NCBI RefSeq assembly: GCF_900091595.1 | Contig: NZ_FMCW01000001.1 | Location: 157,706 to 221,705, forward strand | From: Micromonospora haikouensis | Lineage (GTDB): Bacteria; Actinomycetota; Actinomycetes; Mycobacteriales; Micromonosporaceae | Direction of reading: 5' to 3' | DNA length: 64,000 nucleotides | Part shown: one piece after another, positions 23,221 to 31,570 of the stretch | Layout: the number at the start of each line of letters is the position of its first letter | Position numbering within the stretch: position 1 is the first letter of the stretch | Notes under the pieces: generated by a model | What the model was told of the DNA's origin: nothing | Seen by the model: only the letters and a program-made list of their open reading frames with translations | Database searches by the model: none | Position numbers and translations under genes: made by a program

Positions 23221-24687
23221 TCAGGCGGTCAGGTCGTCAGGGGTCAGGCCGAGGGCCTGTGCTGCGGCGCGCCCGTTGGCGTGGCTCGCGCCGTACGTGG
23301 TGACGAACGCGCGGGCGCTTGCCGGCCTCCACCGCCCCGGCCAGCCCATCTCGACCACGACCACCGGGTGCACGGCGGTCAGCGCGTCCACCAGCGCCGC
23401 GCCGCCCGGCAGCCGGTGCAGGTGCCGGCCGACCAGCACGATCGGCCGCTCCCCGGCGCGGGCGCGCAGCGCGGCCGCGTCCGCCTCGGCGGCCAGCACC
23501 AGGATCTCCTCCGACCCGGCCAGGTGCGGGCCGAGGCCCCACGGCACCCGACCCTGCGCGATCGTGGTCGCGGCGTCCAGCCGTACGACGAGGGGCCGGC
23601 CCAGCCCGGCGACGTCGCCCTCCACGCGGACGGCGCGCCGCGCGGCGGCGTACCCCAGGTCGGTGGGGGTGATCGGCGACGGGCCGGCGGCGCGGGTCGC
23701 GGCGGCGAGCGCGGCGGCCCGGCCGGCGGCCCGTTCGACCCGGGCCCGGTCGAGCCGGCCGTCGCCGAGCGCGGCGACGATCTCGGCGGCGACCCGCTCG
23801 ACCAGGCCGGCGTCGACCCGCGCGCCGATGCAGAGCAGGTCCGCCCCGGCGGCGAGCGCCAGGACGGCGGCCGGGCCGATGCCGCCGGCGGCCAGCGCCG
23901 CGCCCTTCATCTCCAGCGCGTCGGTGATCACCGCCCCGGTGAAGCCCAGCTCACGGCGGAGCAGGTCGACCAGGACCGCGCGGCTGAAGGTGGCCGGGCC
24001 GTCGCCGGTGAGCGCGGGCACCCGGATGTGCGCGGTCATGATCGACGTGACGCCGGCGTCGACGACCGCCGCGAACGGGGGCAGGTCGCGCTCGCGCAGC
24101 ACCGCCGGGGACGCCTCCACGGTGGGCAGCTCGTGGTGGCTGTCGGCGACCGTCGCGCCGTGGCCGGGGAAGTGCTTGGCGCAGGCGGCCACGCCGGTCG
24201 ACTGGAGGCCGGCGACGGCGGCGGCCGAGTGGACGGCCACCCGGGCCGGGTCCGCGCCGAACGAGCGGGTGCCGATCACCGGGTTCTCGTCGGCGGTGTT
24301 CACGTCCACGGTCGGGGCGAGGTCAACGGTGATCCCCAGGGCGGCCAGCTCGGCGCCGATCGCCGCGTACACCCGCCCGGTCAGCGCCGGGTCGTCGACC
24401 GCGCCGAGGGCGGCGTTGCCCGGGTACGGGCTGCCGGTCGCGTGGGCGAGGCGGGTCACGTCCCCGCCCTCCTCGTCGATCGCGACCAGCACGTCGGGGC
24501 GGGCGGCGCGCAGCGCGGCCGTGCTCGCCGCCACCTGGGCCGGGTCGTGCACGTTCGTGCCGAACAGGGTGTGCCCGGCGAGCCCTTCGGCGACCAGGTC
24601 GACGGCCCAGCCGGGCGGGACCGGCCCCGGGTACGCGGCGAGCAGCGTGCCCAGCGCGAGCCGGCGCAGTCCAGGATCGGTCCCCAC
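23221..24687 (-). CDS. GH3 family beta-N-acetylhexosaminidase (NagZ-like)
   Basis: A 488-residue family 3 glycoside hydrolase. KHFPGHG (171-177) and the D182-S-H184 dyad are the NagZ-type acid/base signature, and D256 in VITDALEM is the nucleophile. The C-terminal 150 residues form the second GH3 domain, more typical of actinobacterial enzymes than of short Gram-negative NagZ. No signal peptide is seen, so it is cytoplasmic and may act on muropeptide- or chitin-derived GlcNAc disaccharides, possibly by phosphorolysis. GTG 24687 has AGGGGAG upstream. The divergent ROK regulator with its operator between the genes probably controls it. Confidence 0.85.
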   Translation of the reverse strand: MGTDPGLRRLALGTLLAAYPGPVPPGWAVDLVAEGLAGHTLFGTNVHDPAQVAASTAALRAARPDVLVAIDEEGGDVTRLAHATGSPYPGNAALGAVDDPALTGRVYAAIGAELAALGITVDLAPTVDVNTADENPVIGTRSFGADPARVAVHSAAAVAGLQSTGVAACAKHFPGHGATVADSHHELPTVEASPAVLRERDLPPFAAVVDAGVTSIMTAHIRVPALTGDGPATFSRAVLVDLLRRELGFTGAVITDALEMKGAALAAGGIGPAAVLALAAGADLLCIGARVDAGLVERVAAEIVAALGDGRLDRARVERAAGRAAALAAATRAAGPSPITPTDLGYAAARRAVRVEGDVAGLGRPLVVRLDAATTIAQGRVPWGLGPHLAGSEEILVLAAEADAAALRARAGERPIVLVGRHLHRLPGGAALVDALTAVHPVVVVEMGWPGRWRPASARAFVTTYGASHANGRAAAQALGLTPDDLTA

Positions 24688-24816
24688 GGAGGTCTCCCCT
24701 CTGCCGTGCCCGGTCGGGCACGGTCGTCGTACCGGAGGCGTCGGCCGGTGCCGGGTCGTCCGAGTACCCAGGTTCGGGGTGGCCGTTACGCTACGGTCAC
24801 CCGCGTGTCGGTTTGG

Positions 24817-24833
24817 TTAGCAAAGTTTGCGAA
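24817..24833. promoter_or_regulatory. ROK-type operator palindrome
   Basis: TTAGCAAAGTTTGCGAA has dyad symmetry TTnGCAAA-n-TTTGCnAA. It is an AT-rich patch in GC-rich DNA, located 17 bp before the ROK gene start and between the divergent ROK and GH3 genes. Confidence 0.7.
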
Positions 24834-24849
24834 AAATAGAGGACGTGGC

Positions 24850-26025
24850 ATGAGTGCGACCCGGCTGCCCGGCACCCCCCGCCTGTTGCGGGCGCTCAAC
24901 GACCGCGCGGCGTTGGAGCTGCTGCTGGAGCAGGGGCCACTGACCCGGGCCCGGCTCGGCGAGCTGACCGGGCTGTCCAAGGTCACCGCCTCCCAGCTCG
25001 TCGAGCGGCTGGAGGAGCGCGGCCTGGTCGCCCGGGTCGGCGAGCAGGCCGGCGGGCGGGGCCCGAACGCCCAGCTGTACGCCGTCCGGCCGGGCTCGGC
25101 GTACGTGGTCGGGGTGGACGTCGGCGCCGAGCGGGTCGTGGCCGCCTGCGCGGACATCACCGGCGCGGTCGTCTCCCGCGTGGAGCAGTCCACCCGGGAC
25201 ACCGACGACCCGGTCGGGGTGGTGCACAACGCCGTCGTGCAGGCCGCGAGCAGCGCCGGCGCGGAGCTGTCCAGCGTGCGCCGGGTGGTGCTGGGCACCC
25301 CCGGCCTGGTCGACCCGGCCAGCGGCGACATCACGTTCGCGTTCAACCTGCCGCGCTGGCACCGGGGCCTGCTCGCCGCGCTGCGCGAGGACCTGGCCAC
25401 GCCGGTGGTCTTCGAGAACGACGTCAACCTGGCCGCCGTGGCCGAGGCGCAGTCGGGGGCGGCCCGGGAGAACCGCGACTTCGTGCTGGTCTGGGTCGGC
25501 GCGGGCGTCGGCCTGGCGATCATGCTCGGCGGCCGGCTGCACCACGGCAGCAGCGGCGCGGCCGGCGAGATCGGCTACCTGCCGGTGCCCGGCGTGCCCA
25601 TCCCGCGCGACGTGTCGCGCCGCGCCAAGCCGGCCTTCCAGCAGCTCGCCGGGGCGGACGCGGTGCTCGCGGTGGCCCGGGAGCACGGGCTGCCCGCCGA
25701 CTCGGCGGCCGACGCGGTGCGCGCGGCCATCGCCGCCGGCACCGCGGGCGGCCCGCTGCTCGACGAGCTGGCCCGCCGGCTGGCCCTGGGCGTGGCGAGC
25801 ACCTGCGTGGTGCTCGACCCGCCACTGGTGGTGCTCGCGGGCGAGGTCGGTCAGGCCGGCGGGGCGGCGCTCGCCGAGCGGGTGCAGCACGAGGTGGCCG
25901 CGATCACCCTGGTGCGCCCCCGGGTGGTGCCGACCGGGCTGACCGAGGAGCCGATCCTGCACGGTGCCCTGCGCACGGCCCTGGACGCGGTGCGCGACGA
26001 GGTCTTCGGCAGCACCGTGGGCTGA
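24850..26025 (+). CDS. ROK family transcriptional regulator
   Basis: A 391-residue protein with an N-terminal winged helix (residues about 12-65: RARLGELTGLSKVTASQLVE) and a C-terminal ROK/actin-like sugar-binding domain. ENDVNLAAVAE carries the catalytic-type Asp, but the zinc motif CxCGxxGC is missing and the zinc His of GEIGH is Tyr (GEIGYLPVPG), so it is a sensor rather than a sugar kinase. ATG 24850 is chosen because an upstream GTG at 24805 would put the operator inside the gene, and AGAGGA lies 8 nt before the ATG. The divergent GH3 gene suggests it senses an amino sugar. Confidence 0.88.
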   Translation: MSATRLPGTPRLLRALNDRAALELLLEQGPLTRARLGELTGLSKVTASQLVERLEERGLVARVGEQAGGRGPNAQLYAVRPGSAYVVGVDVGAERVVAACADITGAVVSRVEQSTRDTDDPVGVVHNAVVQAASSAGAELSSVRRVVLGTPGLVDPASGDITFAFNLPRWHRGLLAALREDLATPVVFENDVNLAAVAEAQSGAARENRDFVLVWVGAGVGLAIMLGGRLHHGSSGAAGEIGYLPVPGVPIPRDVSRRAKPAFQQLAGADAVLAVAREHGLPADSAADAVRAAIAAGTAGGPLLDELARRLALGVASTCVVLDPPLVVLAGEVGQAGGAALAERVQHEVAAITLVRPRVVPTGLTEEPILHGALRTALDAVRDEVFGSTVG

Positions 26026-26101
26026 CCCCGCGCGGCTCATGTGAAGGAATTCTTCACCACCGCGCGGGGTGCTGCAAGGTGCTGCCTGGCCTTGCGGCAG
26101 C

Positions 26102-27109
26102 TCAGCTGAGGTCGCGGCGGCGGAACGCGCCGAACGCCGCCATGGTCAGCACGCCGACGAGCGTCAGCAGCACCGCCAGCCCGAGCCCCCACCCGATCTG
26201 GTAGTTGCCGTCGCAGTAGCCGCTCACCCCCCGACAGGCGGTCGCGTCGGAGAGCCGGGCCTGGCCCGTCAGCCACGCGTCGAGATACGTGGAGAGCATC
26301 CAGTCCTCGCCGCGCGGCAGGCCCACCACCTCCACCACCACCCGCAGGCCCAGCTCCCACACCACCGCGTACGCGGTCACCGCGCCGAGCGCGGCGGCCG
26401 TCCGCCGGCCCAGCGTGGCCAGGGCGAAGCCGGCCGCCGCGGCGAGCAGCACCAGCACCAGCCCGCGCAGCCAGATCAGCCCCAGCCCAGGCCAGAAGTC
26501 GCCGCCCGTCGCCCCGGGCAGCCCGGCGCCCTGCCCGATCAGCCAGAACACCCCCAGGTACGCCGCCGAGGCCAGCACCGACAGCAGCGTCAGCGCCCCC
26601 AGCAGGGTGCCCAGCTTCGCGCCGAGCACAGCGAGCCGCCGGGGCCGCCAGATCAGCAGGTTCACCACCCCGCCGGTGGACAGGTCCGCCCCGATGTACG
26701 ACGCCCCCACCAGGAACCCGAACAGCACCAGGAACGCGACGAGGAAGTAGAGCAGCGGCCGGGCCTGGTCGGCGAAGGTGAACACCCCCTGCAGATGGTC
26801 GGCGGCCACGGGCAGCCGGTCGCGCTGGCCCGGATCGAACACCGAGCAGTTCGGCGGGTAGTCCTGGGCCTCCTCCGGCGGCAGCGTCCCGCGTACGGCC
26901 GCCAGGCACTGCTGGAACGTGTCCTCCAGCGCCTGCCGCTGCTGCGCCGCCGACTGCTGCGCCGCGACGATCTCGTCCGGCGACGGCCGGTGCGAACCCA
27001 CCAGCGTGGTCACCGCCGTGACCGCGAACGCCAGCACCAGCAGCACCAGCATGAGTCGCATGAAGCGGCGGGTGGCCAGCCGCTCCCACTCGGCCCGGAC
27101 CAGGTTCAC
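26102..27109 (-). CDS. ABC transporter permease (ABC-2 type)
   Basis: A 335-residue permease of the ABC-2 superfamily. One helix (about 19-40) is followed by an extracytoplasmic loop of about 100 residues with two Cys (FQQCL and PPNCSVFD) that may be disulfide-bonded, then five helices. The C-terminal loop has another Cys pair (ATACRGVSGYCDGNYQ). GTG 27109 overlaps the ATPase stop (GTGA), so the two genes are coupled. The exported substrate is unknown. Confidence 0.83.
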   Translation of the reverse strand: MNLVRAEWERLATRRFMRLMLVLLVLAFAVTAVTTLVGSHRPSPDEIVAAQQSAAQQRQALEDTFQQCLAAVRGTLPPEEAQDYPPNCSVFDPGQRDRLPVAADHLQGVFTFADQARPLLYFLVAFLVLFGFLVGASYIGADLSTGGVVNLLIWRPRRLAVLGAKLGTLLGALTLLSVLASAAYLGVFWLIGQGAGLPGATGGDFWPGLGLIWLRGLVLVLLAAAAGFALATLGRRTAAALGAVTAYAVVWELGLRVVVEVVGLPRGEDWMLSTYLDAWLTGQARLSDATACRGVSGYCDGNYQIGWGLGLAVLLTLVGVLTMAAFGAFRRRDLS

Positions 27110-28041
27110 GCCCCCGCCTCCTCGTCCCGCACGCCGCCGTCGGTCAACTTCAGGAAGACACTCTCCAGGTCCGGCCGCAGCGGGACCAGTTCGCGTACCC
27201 ACAGCCCCTGCTCGCCGAGCAGCCGGCTGACCTCGCCGGCGTCGGAGACCCCGCCGACCACCAGGTGCTCGGGGCGCTCGTCCACCGCCAGGCCGGCGGC
27301 GCGCAGCAGCTCCGCCGCCCGGTCGGGCTCCGGCACGCGGACCAGCCACTCGTGCTGGTCGTGGCCGGCCAGCACCTCCGCGACCGGGCCGGCGGCCACC
27401 CGCCGCCCCGCCGAGACGATCGTCACGTGGTCGCAGATCAGCTGGATCTCGCCGAGGATGTGGCTGGACAGCAGGACGGTCACCCCCGCGTCGGCCAGCG
27501 ACCGCATCAGGTCCCGCATCTCCCGGATACCGGCCGGGTCCAGCCCGTTCGCCGGCTCGTCGAGGATCAGCAGCTCCGGCTCCTTGAGCAGCGCCGAGGC
27601 CACGGCGAGCCGCTGCCGCATGCCCAGCGAGTAGCCCCGCACGTCGTCCTCGCCCCGGTCGAGCAGCCCCACCTGTGCCAGCACCTCGTCGACCCGCCGG
27701 GTCGGCACCCCACCGGCCAGGGCGAGCAGCCGCAGCGTGCGGTGCCCGGTGAAGTTGCCGAAGAACTGCGGGGTCTCCACGATCGCGCCGACCCGGGCGG
27801 CCACCCGCGCCTGCGCACGCGGGACGTCCTCGCCGAACAGCCGCATCCGGCCGGAGTCGGCACGGACCAGGCCGAGCAGGGCGCGCAGCGTGGTGGTCTT
27901 GCCCGAGCCGTTCGGCCCAAGGAAGCCGTGGATCTCACCCCGCCCCACCAGCAGGTCGAAGCCGTCCACGGCGACGTGCCGACTCCGGTACGGGCCGTGG
28001 AACGTCTTGCGCAGCCCCTCGATCTCGATGACCGCGCTCAT
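27106..28041 (-). CDS. ABC transporter ATP-binding protein
   Basis: A 311-residue ATPase of the exporter type partnering the adjacent ABC-2 permease. Walker A is GPNGSGKTTT, the signature is YSLGMRQRLAVA, Walker B is LLILDEPANGLD and the H-loop is SSHILGE. The C-terminal 90 residues (after about 220) form the accessory domain common to bacitracin/lantibiotic-type (BcrA-like) ATPases, ending VFLKLTDGGVRDEE. Its promoter shares a palindromic CACCCTAGGGTG with the divergent ATPase gene. Confidence 0.9.
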   Translation of the reverse strand: MSAVIEIEGLRKTFHGPYRSRHVAVDGFDLLVGRGEIHGFLGPNGSGKTTTLRALLGLVRADSGRMRLFGEDVPRAQARVAARVGAIVETPQFFGNFTGHRTLRLLALAGGVPTRRVDEVLAQVGLLDRGEDDVRGYSLGMRQRLAVASALLKEPELLILDEPANGLDPAGIREMRDLMRSLADAGVTVLLSSHILGEIQLICDHVTIVSAGRRVAAGPVAEVLAGHDQHEWLVRVPEPDRAAELLRAAGLAVDERPEHLVVGGVSDAGEVSRLLGEQGLWVRELVPLRPDLESVFLKLTDGGVRDEEAGA

Positions 28042-28104
28042 CCGATGTGCTCCCGGTGTGACATCCGCGTCTCCCCCCGTGCGGTGACCAACGACACGGC
28101 GCCC

Positions 28105-28116
28105 CACCCTAGGGTG
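28105..28116. promoter_or_regulatory. Palindrome carrying back-to-back -10 boxes
   Basis: CACCCTAGGGTG is a perfect 12-bp palindrome between divergent ATPase genes. It reads TAGGGT on both strands (28110-28115 forward, 28111-28106 reverse), a good actinobacterial -10 hexamer each way. Confidence 0.5.
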
Positions 28117-28166
28117 TGGACGCTGCCCGTGGGGGGCGGTGCGGCGGTGCGTGGTTGGATGGGAGG

Positions 28167-29009
28167 GTGACTGGTGACCTGATCCCCGGCGCCCCGGGCG
28201 CCGCCCCCGCCGCCACCCCCGTGGACGCGGATCTGGTGGTCAGCCTGGACGGTGTCGGCGTACGCCGGTCCGGCACCGCGCTGCTGCACGACGTGCACTG
28301 GCGGGTCGAGCTGGACGAACGCTGGGTCGTGCTGGGCCCGAACGGTGCCGGGAAGACCACGCTGCTGAACCTGGCCGCCGGCCGGCTGCACCCGACGACC
28401 GGCGTCGCCCACGTGCTGGGGGAGCGCATCGGCCGCACCGACGTCAACGAGCTGCGGATGCGCATCGGCCTGTCCACCGCCGCCCTCGCCGGGCAGGTGC
28501 CCGCCGAGGAACGGGTCGCCGACGTGGTGGTCACCGCCGCCTGGTCGGTGGTCGGGCGCTGGCGGGAGAGCTACGACCCCGGCGACGAGGCGCGGGCCCG
28601 CGCCCTGCTCGGTCAGCTCGGCGTCGGGCACCTCGCCGACCGACCCTTCGGCACCCTGTCCGAGGGGGAGCGCAAGCGCGTGCAGATCGCCCGCGCGCTG
28701 ATGACCGACCCCGAGCTGCTGCTGCTCGACGAGCCCGCCGCCGGGCTCGACCTGGGCGGGCGCGAGGACCTGGTGGCCCGGCTGGCCGAGCTGGCGTACG
28801 ACCCGGACGCCCCGGCGCTGGTTCTGGTCACCCACCACGTCGAGGAGATCCCGCCCGGGTTCACCCACGCGTTGCTGCTGCGCGAGGGCGCCGTGGTGGC
28901 CCAGGGGCTGCTCGGCGACACCCTCACCGCCGACAATCTCGCCAAGACCTTCGGCCTGCCGCTGACGGTCGAGCGGCACGGCGCCCGCTGGACGGCCCGC
29001 GCCGCCTGA
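28167..29009 (+). CDS. ABC transporter ATP-binding protein, stand-alone
   Basis: A 280-residue ATPase with Walker A GPNGAGKTTLLN, signature LSEGERKRVQIARAL, Walker B ELLLLDEPAAGLD and H-loop VTHHVEE. The arrangement, with an ATPase lacking a permease nearby and a C-terminal HVEEIPPGFTHALLLREG stretch, resembles the YlmA/ModF-like group in Firmicutes and actinobacteria, whose partner is unknown. GTG 28167 is 6 nt after TTGGAT and a GGGAGG directly adjoins it, so it is likely a leaderless or very short-leader start. Confidence 0.85.
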   Translation: MTGDLIPGAPGAAPAATPVDADLVVSLDGVGVRRSGTALLHDVHWRVELDERWVVLGPNGAGKTTLLNLAAGRLHPTTGVAHVLGERIGRTDVNELRMRIGLSTAALAGQVPAEERVADVVVTAAWSVVGRWRESYDPGDEARARALLGQLGVGHLADRPFGTLSEGERKRVQIARALMTDPELLLLDEPAAGLDLGGREDLVARLAELAYDPDAPALVLVTHHVEEIPPGFTHALLLREGAVVAQGLLGDTLTADNLAKTFGLPLTVERHGARWTARAA

Positions 29010-29056
29010 GTCGCGAGTTGGGCGCAACCGGAGCGGCCGGAGCAAGGGAGGCAACC

Positions 29057-29956
29057 GTGCGGCAGACTCGCGTCGCCGTCGTGGGCAGCGCCAACATGGA
29101 CCTGGTGGCCACCGCCGGGGCCCTGCCCCGCCCCGGCGAGACGGTGCTCGGCAGCGACTTCGTCATGGTGCCCGGCGGCAAGGGTGCCAACCAGGCGGTC
29201 GCCGCCGTGCGGGCCGGGGCGTCCTGCGCCTTCCTCGGCGCGATCGGCTCGGACGCGTTCGGGGTGACCCTGCGCGCCCGGATCACGGCGGCCGGCGTCG
29301 ACACGGGCCACCTCCGGGTGGTCTACGGGGCGTCCGGCGTCGCCCTGGTGATGGTCAGCGCCGACGGCGAGAACGCCATCCTGGTCACCCCCGGGGCGAA
29401 CGCCGCGTTCACCGGCCTCACCGAGGGCGAGCTGACCGCCGTACGCGACGCGGACGTCCTGGTCGCCCAGCTGGAGATCCCGGTGGCGACGGTGACGGAG
29501 GCCGCGCTGGCCGCCCGGGCCGCCGGCACCCGGGTGATCCTCAACGCCGCGCCCGCCCGGCACGTGCCGGCCGAGCTGCTCGACGCCGTGGACCTGCTGG
29601 TGGTCAACGAGAACGAGGCGCGGACGCTCACCGGCGCGGGGCGCGACGATCCGGGTGCCCTGCTCGCGCTGGTGCCCCGCGCGGTGCTGACCCTCGGCGG
29701 CGAGGGCGCCTGGTACGTCGAGCGCGACGCCGCGCCGGTGCACGTCCCGGCGGTGCGGGTCGACGTGGTCGACTCGACCGCCGCCGGGGACGCGTTCACG
29801 GCCGCGCTCGCGGTGGCCTGGGGCGAGGGGCGGGACCTGCGGGCGGCGGTGCACTGGGCGGCGGCGGCCGGCGCAGCCTGCGTACGCCGGCTGGGCGCGT
29901 CCGTGGCCCTGCCCAGCCGGGCCGAGATCGACCAGCTCTACGCCCCGCCGGCCTGA
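29057..29956 (+). CDS. rbsK: Ribokinase
   Basis: PfkB-family sugar kinase of 299 residues converting D-ribose to ribose 5-phosphate. N-terminal AVVGSANMDLVATAGALPRPGET and GGKGANQAVAAVRAG are ribokinase signatures, and the catalytic base Asp is in DSTAAGDAFTAALAVAWGEG, where the anion hole GAGD is AAGD as in many ribokinases. GTG 29057 has GGGAGG 6 nt upstream. It is monocistronic: no ribose transporter is adjacent, so ribose may come from nucleoside turnover. Confidence 0.92.
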   Translation: MRQTRVAVVGSANMDLVATAGALPRPGETVLGSDFVMVPGGKGANQAVAAVRAGASCAFLGAIGSDAFGVTLRARITAAGVDTGHLRVVYGASGVALVMVSADGENAILVTPGANAAFTGLTEGELTAVRDADVLVAQLEIPVATVTEAALAARAAGTRVILNAAPARHVPAELLDAVDLLVVNENEARTLTGAGRDDPGALLALVPRAVLTLGGEGAWYVERDAAPVHVPAVRVDVVDSTAAGDAFTAALAVAWGEGRDLRAAVHWAAAAGAACVRRLGASVALPSRAEIDQLYAPPA

Positions 29957-29991
29957 GCTGACCGCCCGGCCGGTTCACCCGCCGGGGCGAC

Positions 29992-30711
29992 TCACTCGTC
30001 GGTCAGCTTCTCGCCCCGGCGGCGGAGCATGCCGAGGCCGGGGATGCCGGCCACGGCGAGCTTCAGGTCCCGGGTGACGTCGAGCAGGTCGTGCAGGTCG
30101 GGGCCCACCCGGTCCAGCGTCGCCAGGATCGGCAGGATGTCGGCGGTCAGGTGCTCCTTGAGTTTGGGCAGCTCGTCGACGAGGCGGATGGCCGCGGTCA
30201 CCTCCTCGTGGCTGAGCTGCTCGACGAACCGGGTCGCCATCGGCGCGCCCCGACGTAGCGCCGGCTCGTACGCGGCCAGCAGCTCGGCGGCGGTGCCGGC
30301 CGCCTCGGCGGCGGCGGTCACGGTCCCCGCGGCGCGGTGGGCCACCGCGCCGGCCTCGGCGACCACCGTGCCGGCGGCGGCGGAGACCCGCTTGGCCTCG
30401 CCGACGACCACGGCCGCGGCGGCGGCGACCGCGGTGGCGGTGTCGATCGCGGTGGTCGCGGCGGCGCTGATCACGGCGACCTCCCGGACGGCGCTCTCGG
30501 CGTCGTCGAGCACCCGGTCGGTGCGGTCCAGCGTCCCCTCGATCCGGTCCACCACCCCGTTGATCCGGTGCAGCAGCGCCTCCACCCCGTCCAGCACCGC
30601 GAAGGCGCGGGCCGGGACGGCGGCGAACGAGGCGGCCGAGCCGAGCGCCTGGTCGAGGGCGGTACGGGTGAGGCCGACGACGGCGGACGGCCGGGGGAGG
30701 GGAATCACCAT
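29992..30711 (-). CDS. Hypothetical Ala-rich helical protein
   Basis: Not assigned to a family with known function. 239 residues, almost entirely helical and Ala/Val-rich, with heptad-like patterns: residues 45-85 (INGVVDRIEGTLDRTDRVLD) and a long AAAAVVVGEAKRVSAAAG segment suggest an amphipathic or coiled-coil rod, as in phasin-like or apolipoprotein-like proteins. The C-terminal part (LPKLKEHLTADILPILATLD) is more conserved-looking. No signal peptide. GGGAGG abuts the ATG, so GTG at the second codon may be used. Confidence 0.6.
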   Translation of the reverse strand: MVIPLPRPSAVVGLTRTALDQALGSAASFAAVPARAFAVLDGVEALLHRINGVVDRIEGTLDRTDRVLDDAESAVREVAVISAAATTAIDTATAVAAAAAVVVGEAKRVSAAAGTVVAEAGAVAHRAAGTVTAAAEAAGTAAELLAAYEPALRRGAPMATRFVEQLSHEEVTAAIRLVDELPKLKEHLTADILPILATLDRVGPDLHDLLDVTRDLKLAVAGIPGLGMLRRRGEKLTDE

Positions 30712-30749
30712 GCCTCCCAGTGTGCGTCGGACGGACCAGTGCCGCCCGG

Positions 30750-31232
30750 TCAGCCCCTTTCGCCCTGCTGCTCCACGGCCCGCTGCACGGCGCGGTAGAT
30801 CTGCCCGAACCGCAGCGCGTCCGGCGTGCTCAGCAACATCACCTCCCGCCCGTGGTGCTGCACCCACAGCTCGTTGACCCGGTTGCCGCGCTCGTACGAG
30901 CGGTCCAGCCAGCCGAGCGGCAGCTCCAGGAACGGGACCAGGGCCAGCGCACCGACCGCGCAGGCGGCCAGGATGATCAGGGCGAGGGTCCAGTTGCCCC
31001 GGTCCTGCGCCGACCAGGCGAGCGACACCACGCAGACCAGCGCCACCAGCGGCGGCAGCGACAGCAGAAGCACCAGCACGCCCCGGCCGATCACCCGGCC
31101 GCGGACGGCGAGGGTGGTGCGCCCGCGCGCGTGCCAGACGTACGTGACGTCGGCGAGCGCGATGGTGTGGCCACCCACCCGGATCGACTCGGAGGTCACC
31201 TGCACCGCGTCGTCCTGGTAATAGATGGCCAT
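30750..31232 (-). CDS. DUF6232 family membrane protein (paralogue 1)
   Basis: A 160-residue protein with an N-terminal soluble segment (YYQDDAVQVTSESIRVGGHT), two adjacent transmembrane helices (about 55-80 and 84-105) and a C-terminal cytoplasmic part ending ALRFGQIYRAVQRAVE. It shares this layout and many residues with the neighbour at 31571-32089, so they are tandem duplicates. Function is unknown. TAGGCT (31238-31243) sits 5 nt before ATG 31232, fitting a leaderless start. Confidence 0.75.
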   Translation of the reverse strand: MAIYYQDDAVQVTSESIRVGGHTIALADVTYVWHARGRTTLAVRGRVIGRGVLVLLLSLPPLVALVCVVSLAWSAQDRGNWTLALIILAACAVGALALVPFLELPLGWLDRSYERGNRVNELWVQHHGREVMLLSTPDALRFGQIYRAVQRAVEQQGERG

Positions 31233-31570
31233 CACCAAGCCTAACCGCCGCCGGGCGCGCTCGCCCAGCCCGGCGAGGGACGTTCGGGTCCTAGGGAGCT
31301 GAGTCATCTACGACATCGCCCGCCCCGGGCACGGCATCCCTCCCCGGTCGGACACCGCACCGCACTGCACCCCACCGCACCGCACAACGCCGCACAGCAC
31401 CGCCCACCCCGGGGCCTGATCCATCCACGACATCAGCTCGCTAGTCGGGCTGAAGCCCCTGCTGGGGGCCCGGGGGCGGCGCGGGAGCCGCCTCCCCCGG
31501 CCGGCGAGGTGCGGCGCGGGCCGGGGTGGGACCGCGCGGGGTAGGGCGGGGGCGGGGTCCGCGCCGGGCG
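31233..31570. other. Intergenic region between DUF6232 paralogues
   Basis: 338 bp with no gene seen. It holds the 26-bp dispersed motif (31292-31317), a CACCGCAC-type microsatellite (about 31345-31405) and a degenerate inverted end (31432-31443, TCAGCTCGCTAG) that matches the motif's CTAGGGAGCTGA in 11 of 12 positions when reversed. GC-rich hairpins near 31455-31500 follow. Confidence 0.6.
31292..31317 (+). repeat. 26-bp dispersed motif, copy 1
   Basis: TAGGGAGCTGAGTC, four variable bases, ACGACATC. Identical parts and spacing recur at 49235-49260 and, inverted, at 49796-49821. Confidence 0.85.

Noticed and set aside
24850-26025. ROK sugar kinase (glucokinase-like)
   Set aside because: An N-terminal winged helix is present and the CxCGxxGC zinc motif with its companion His is missing.
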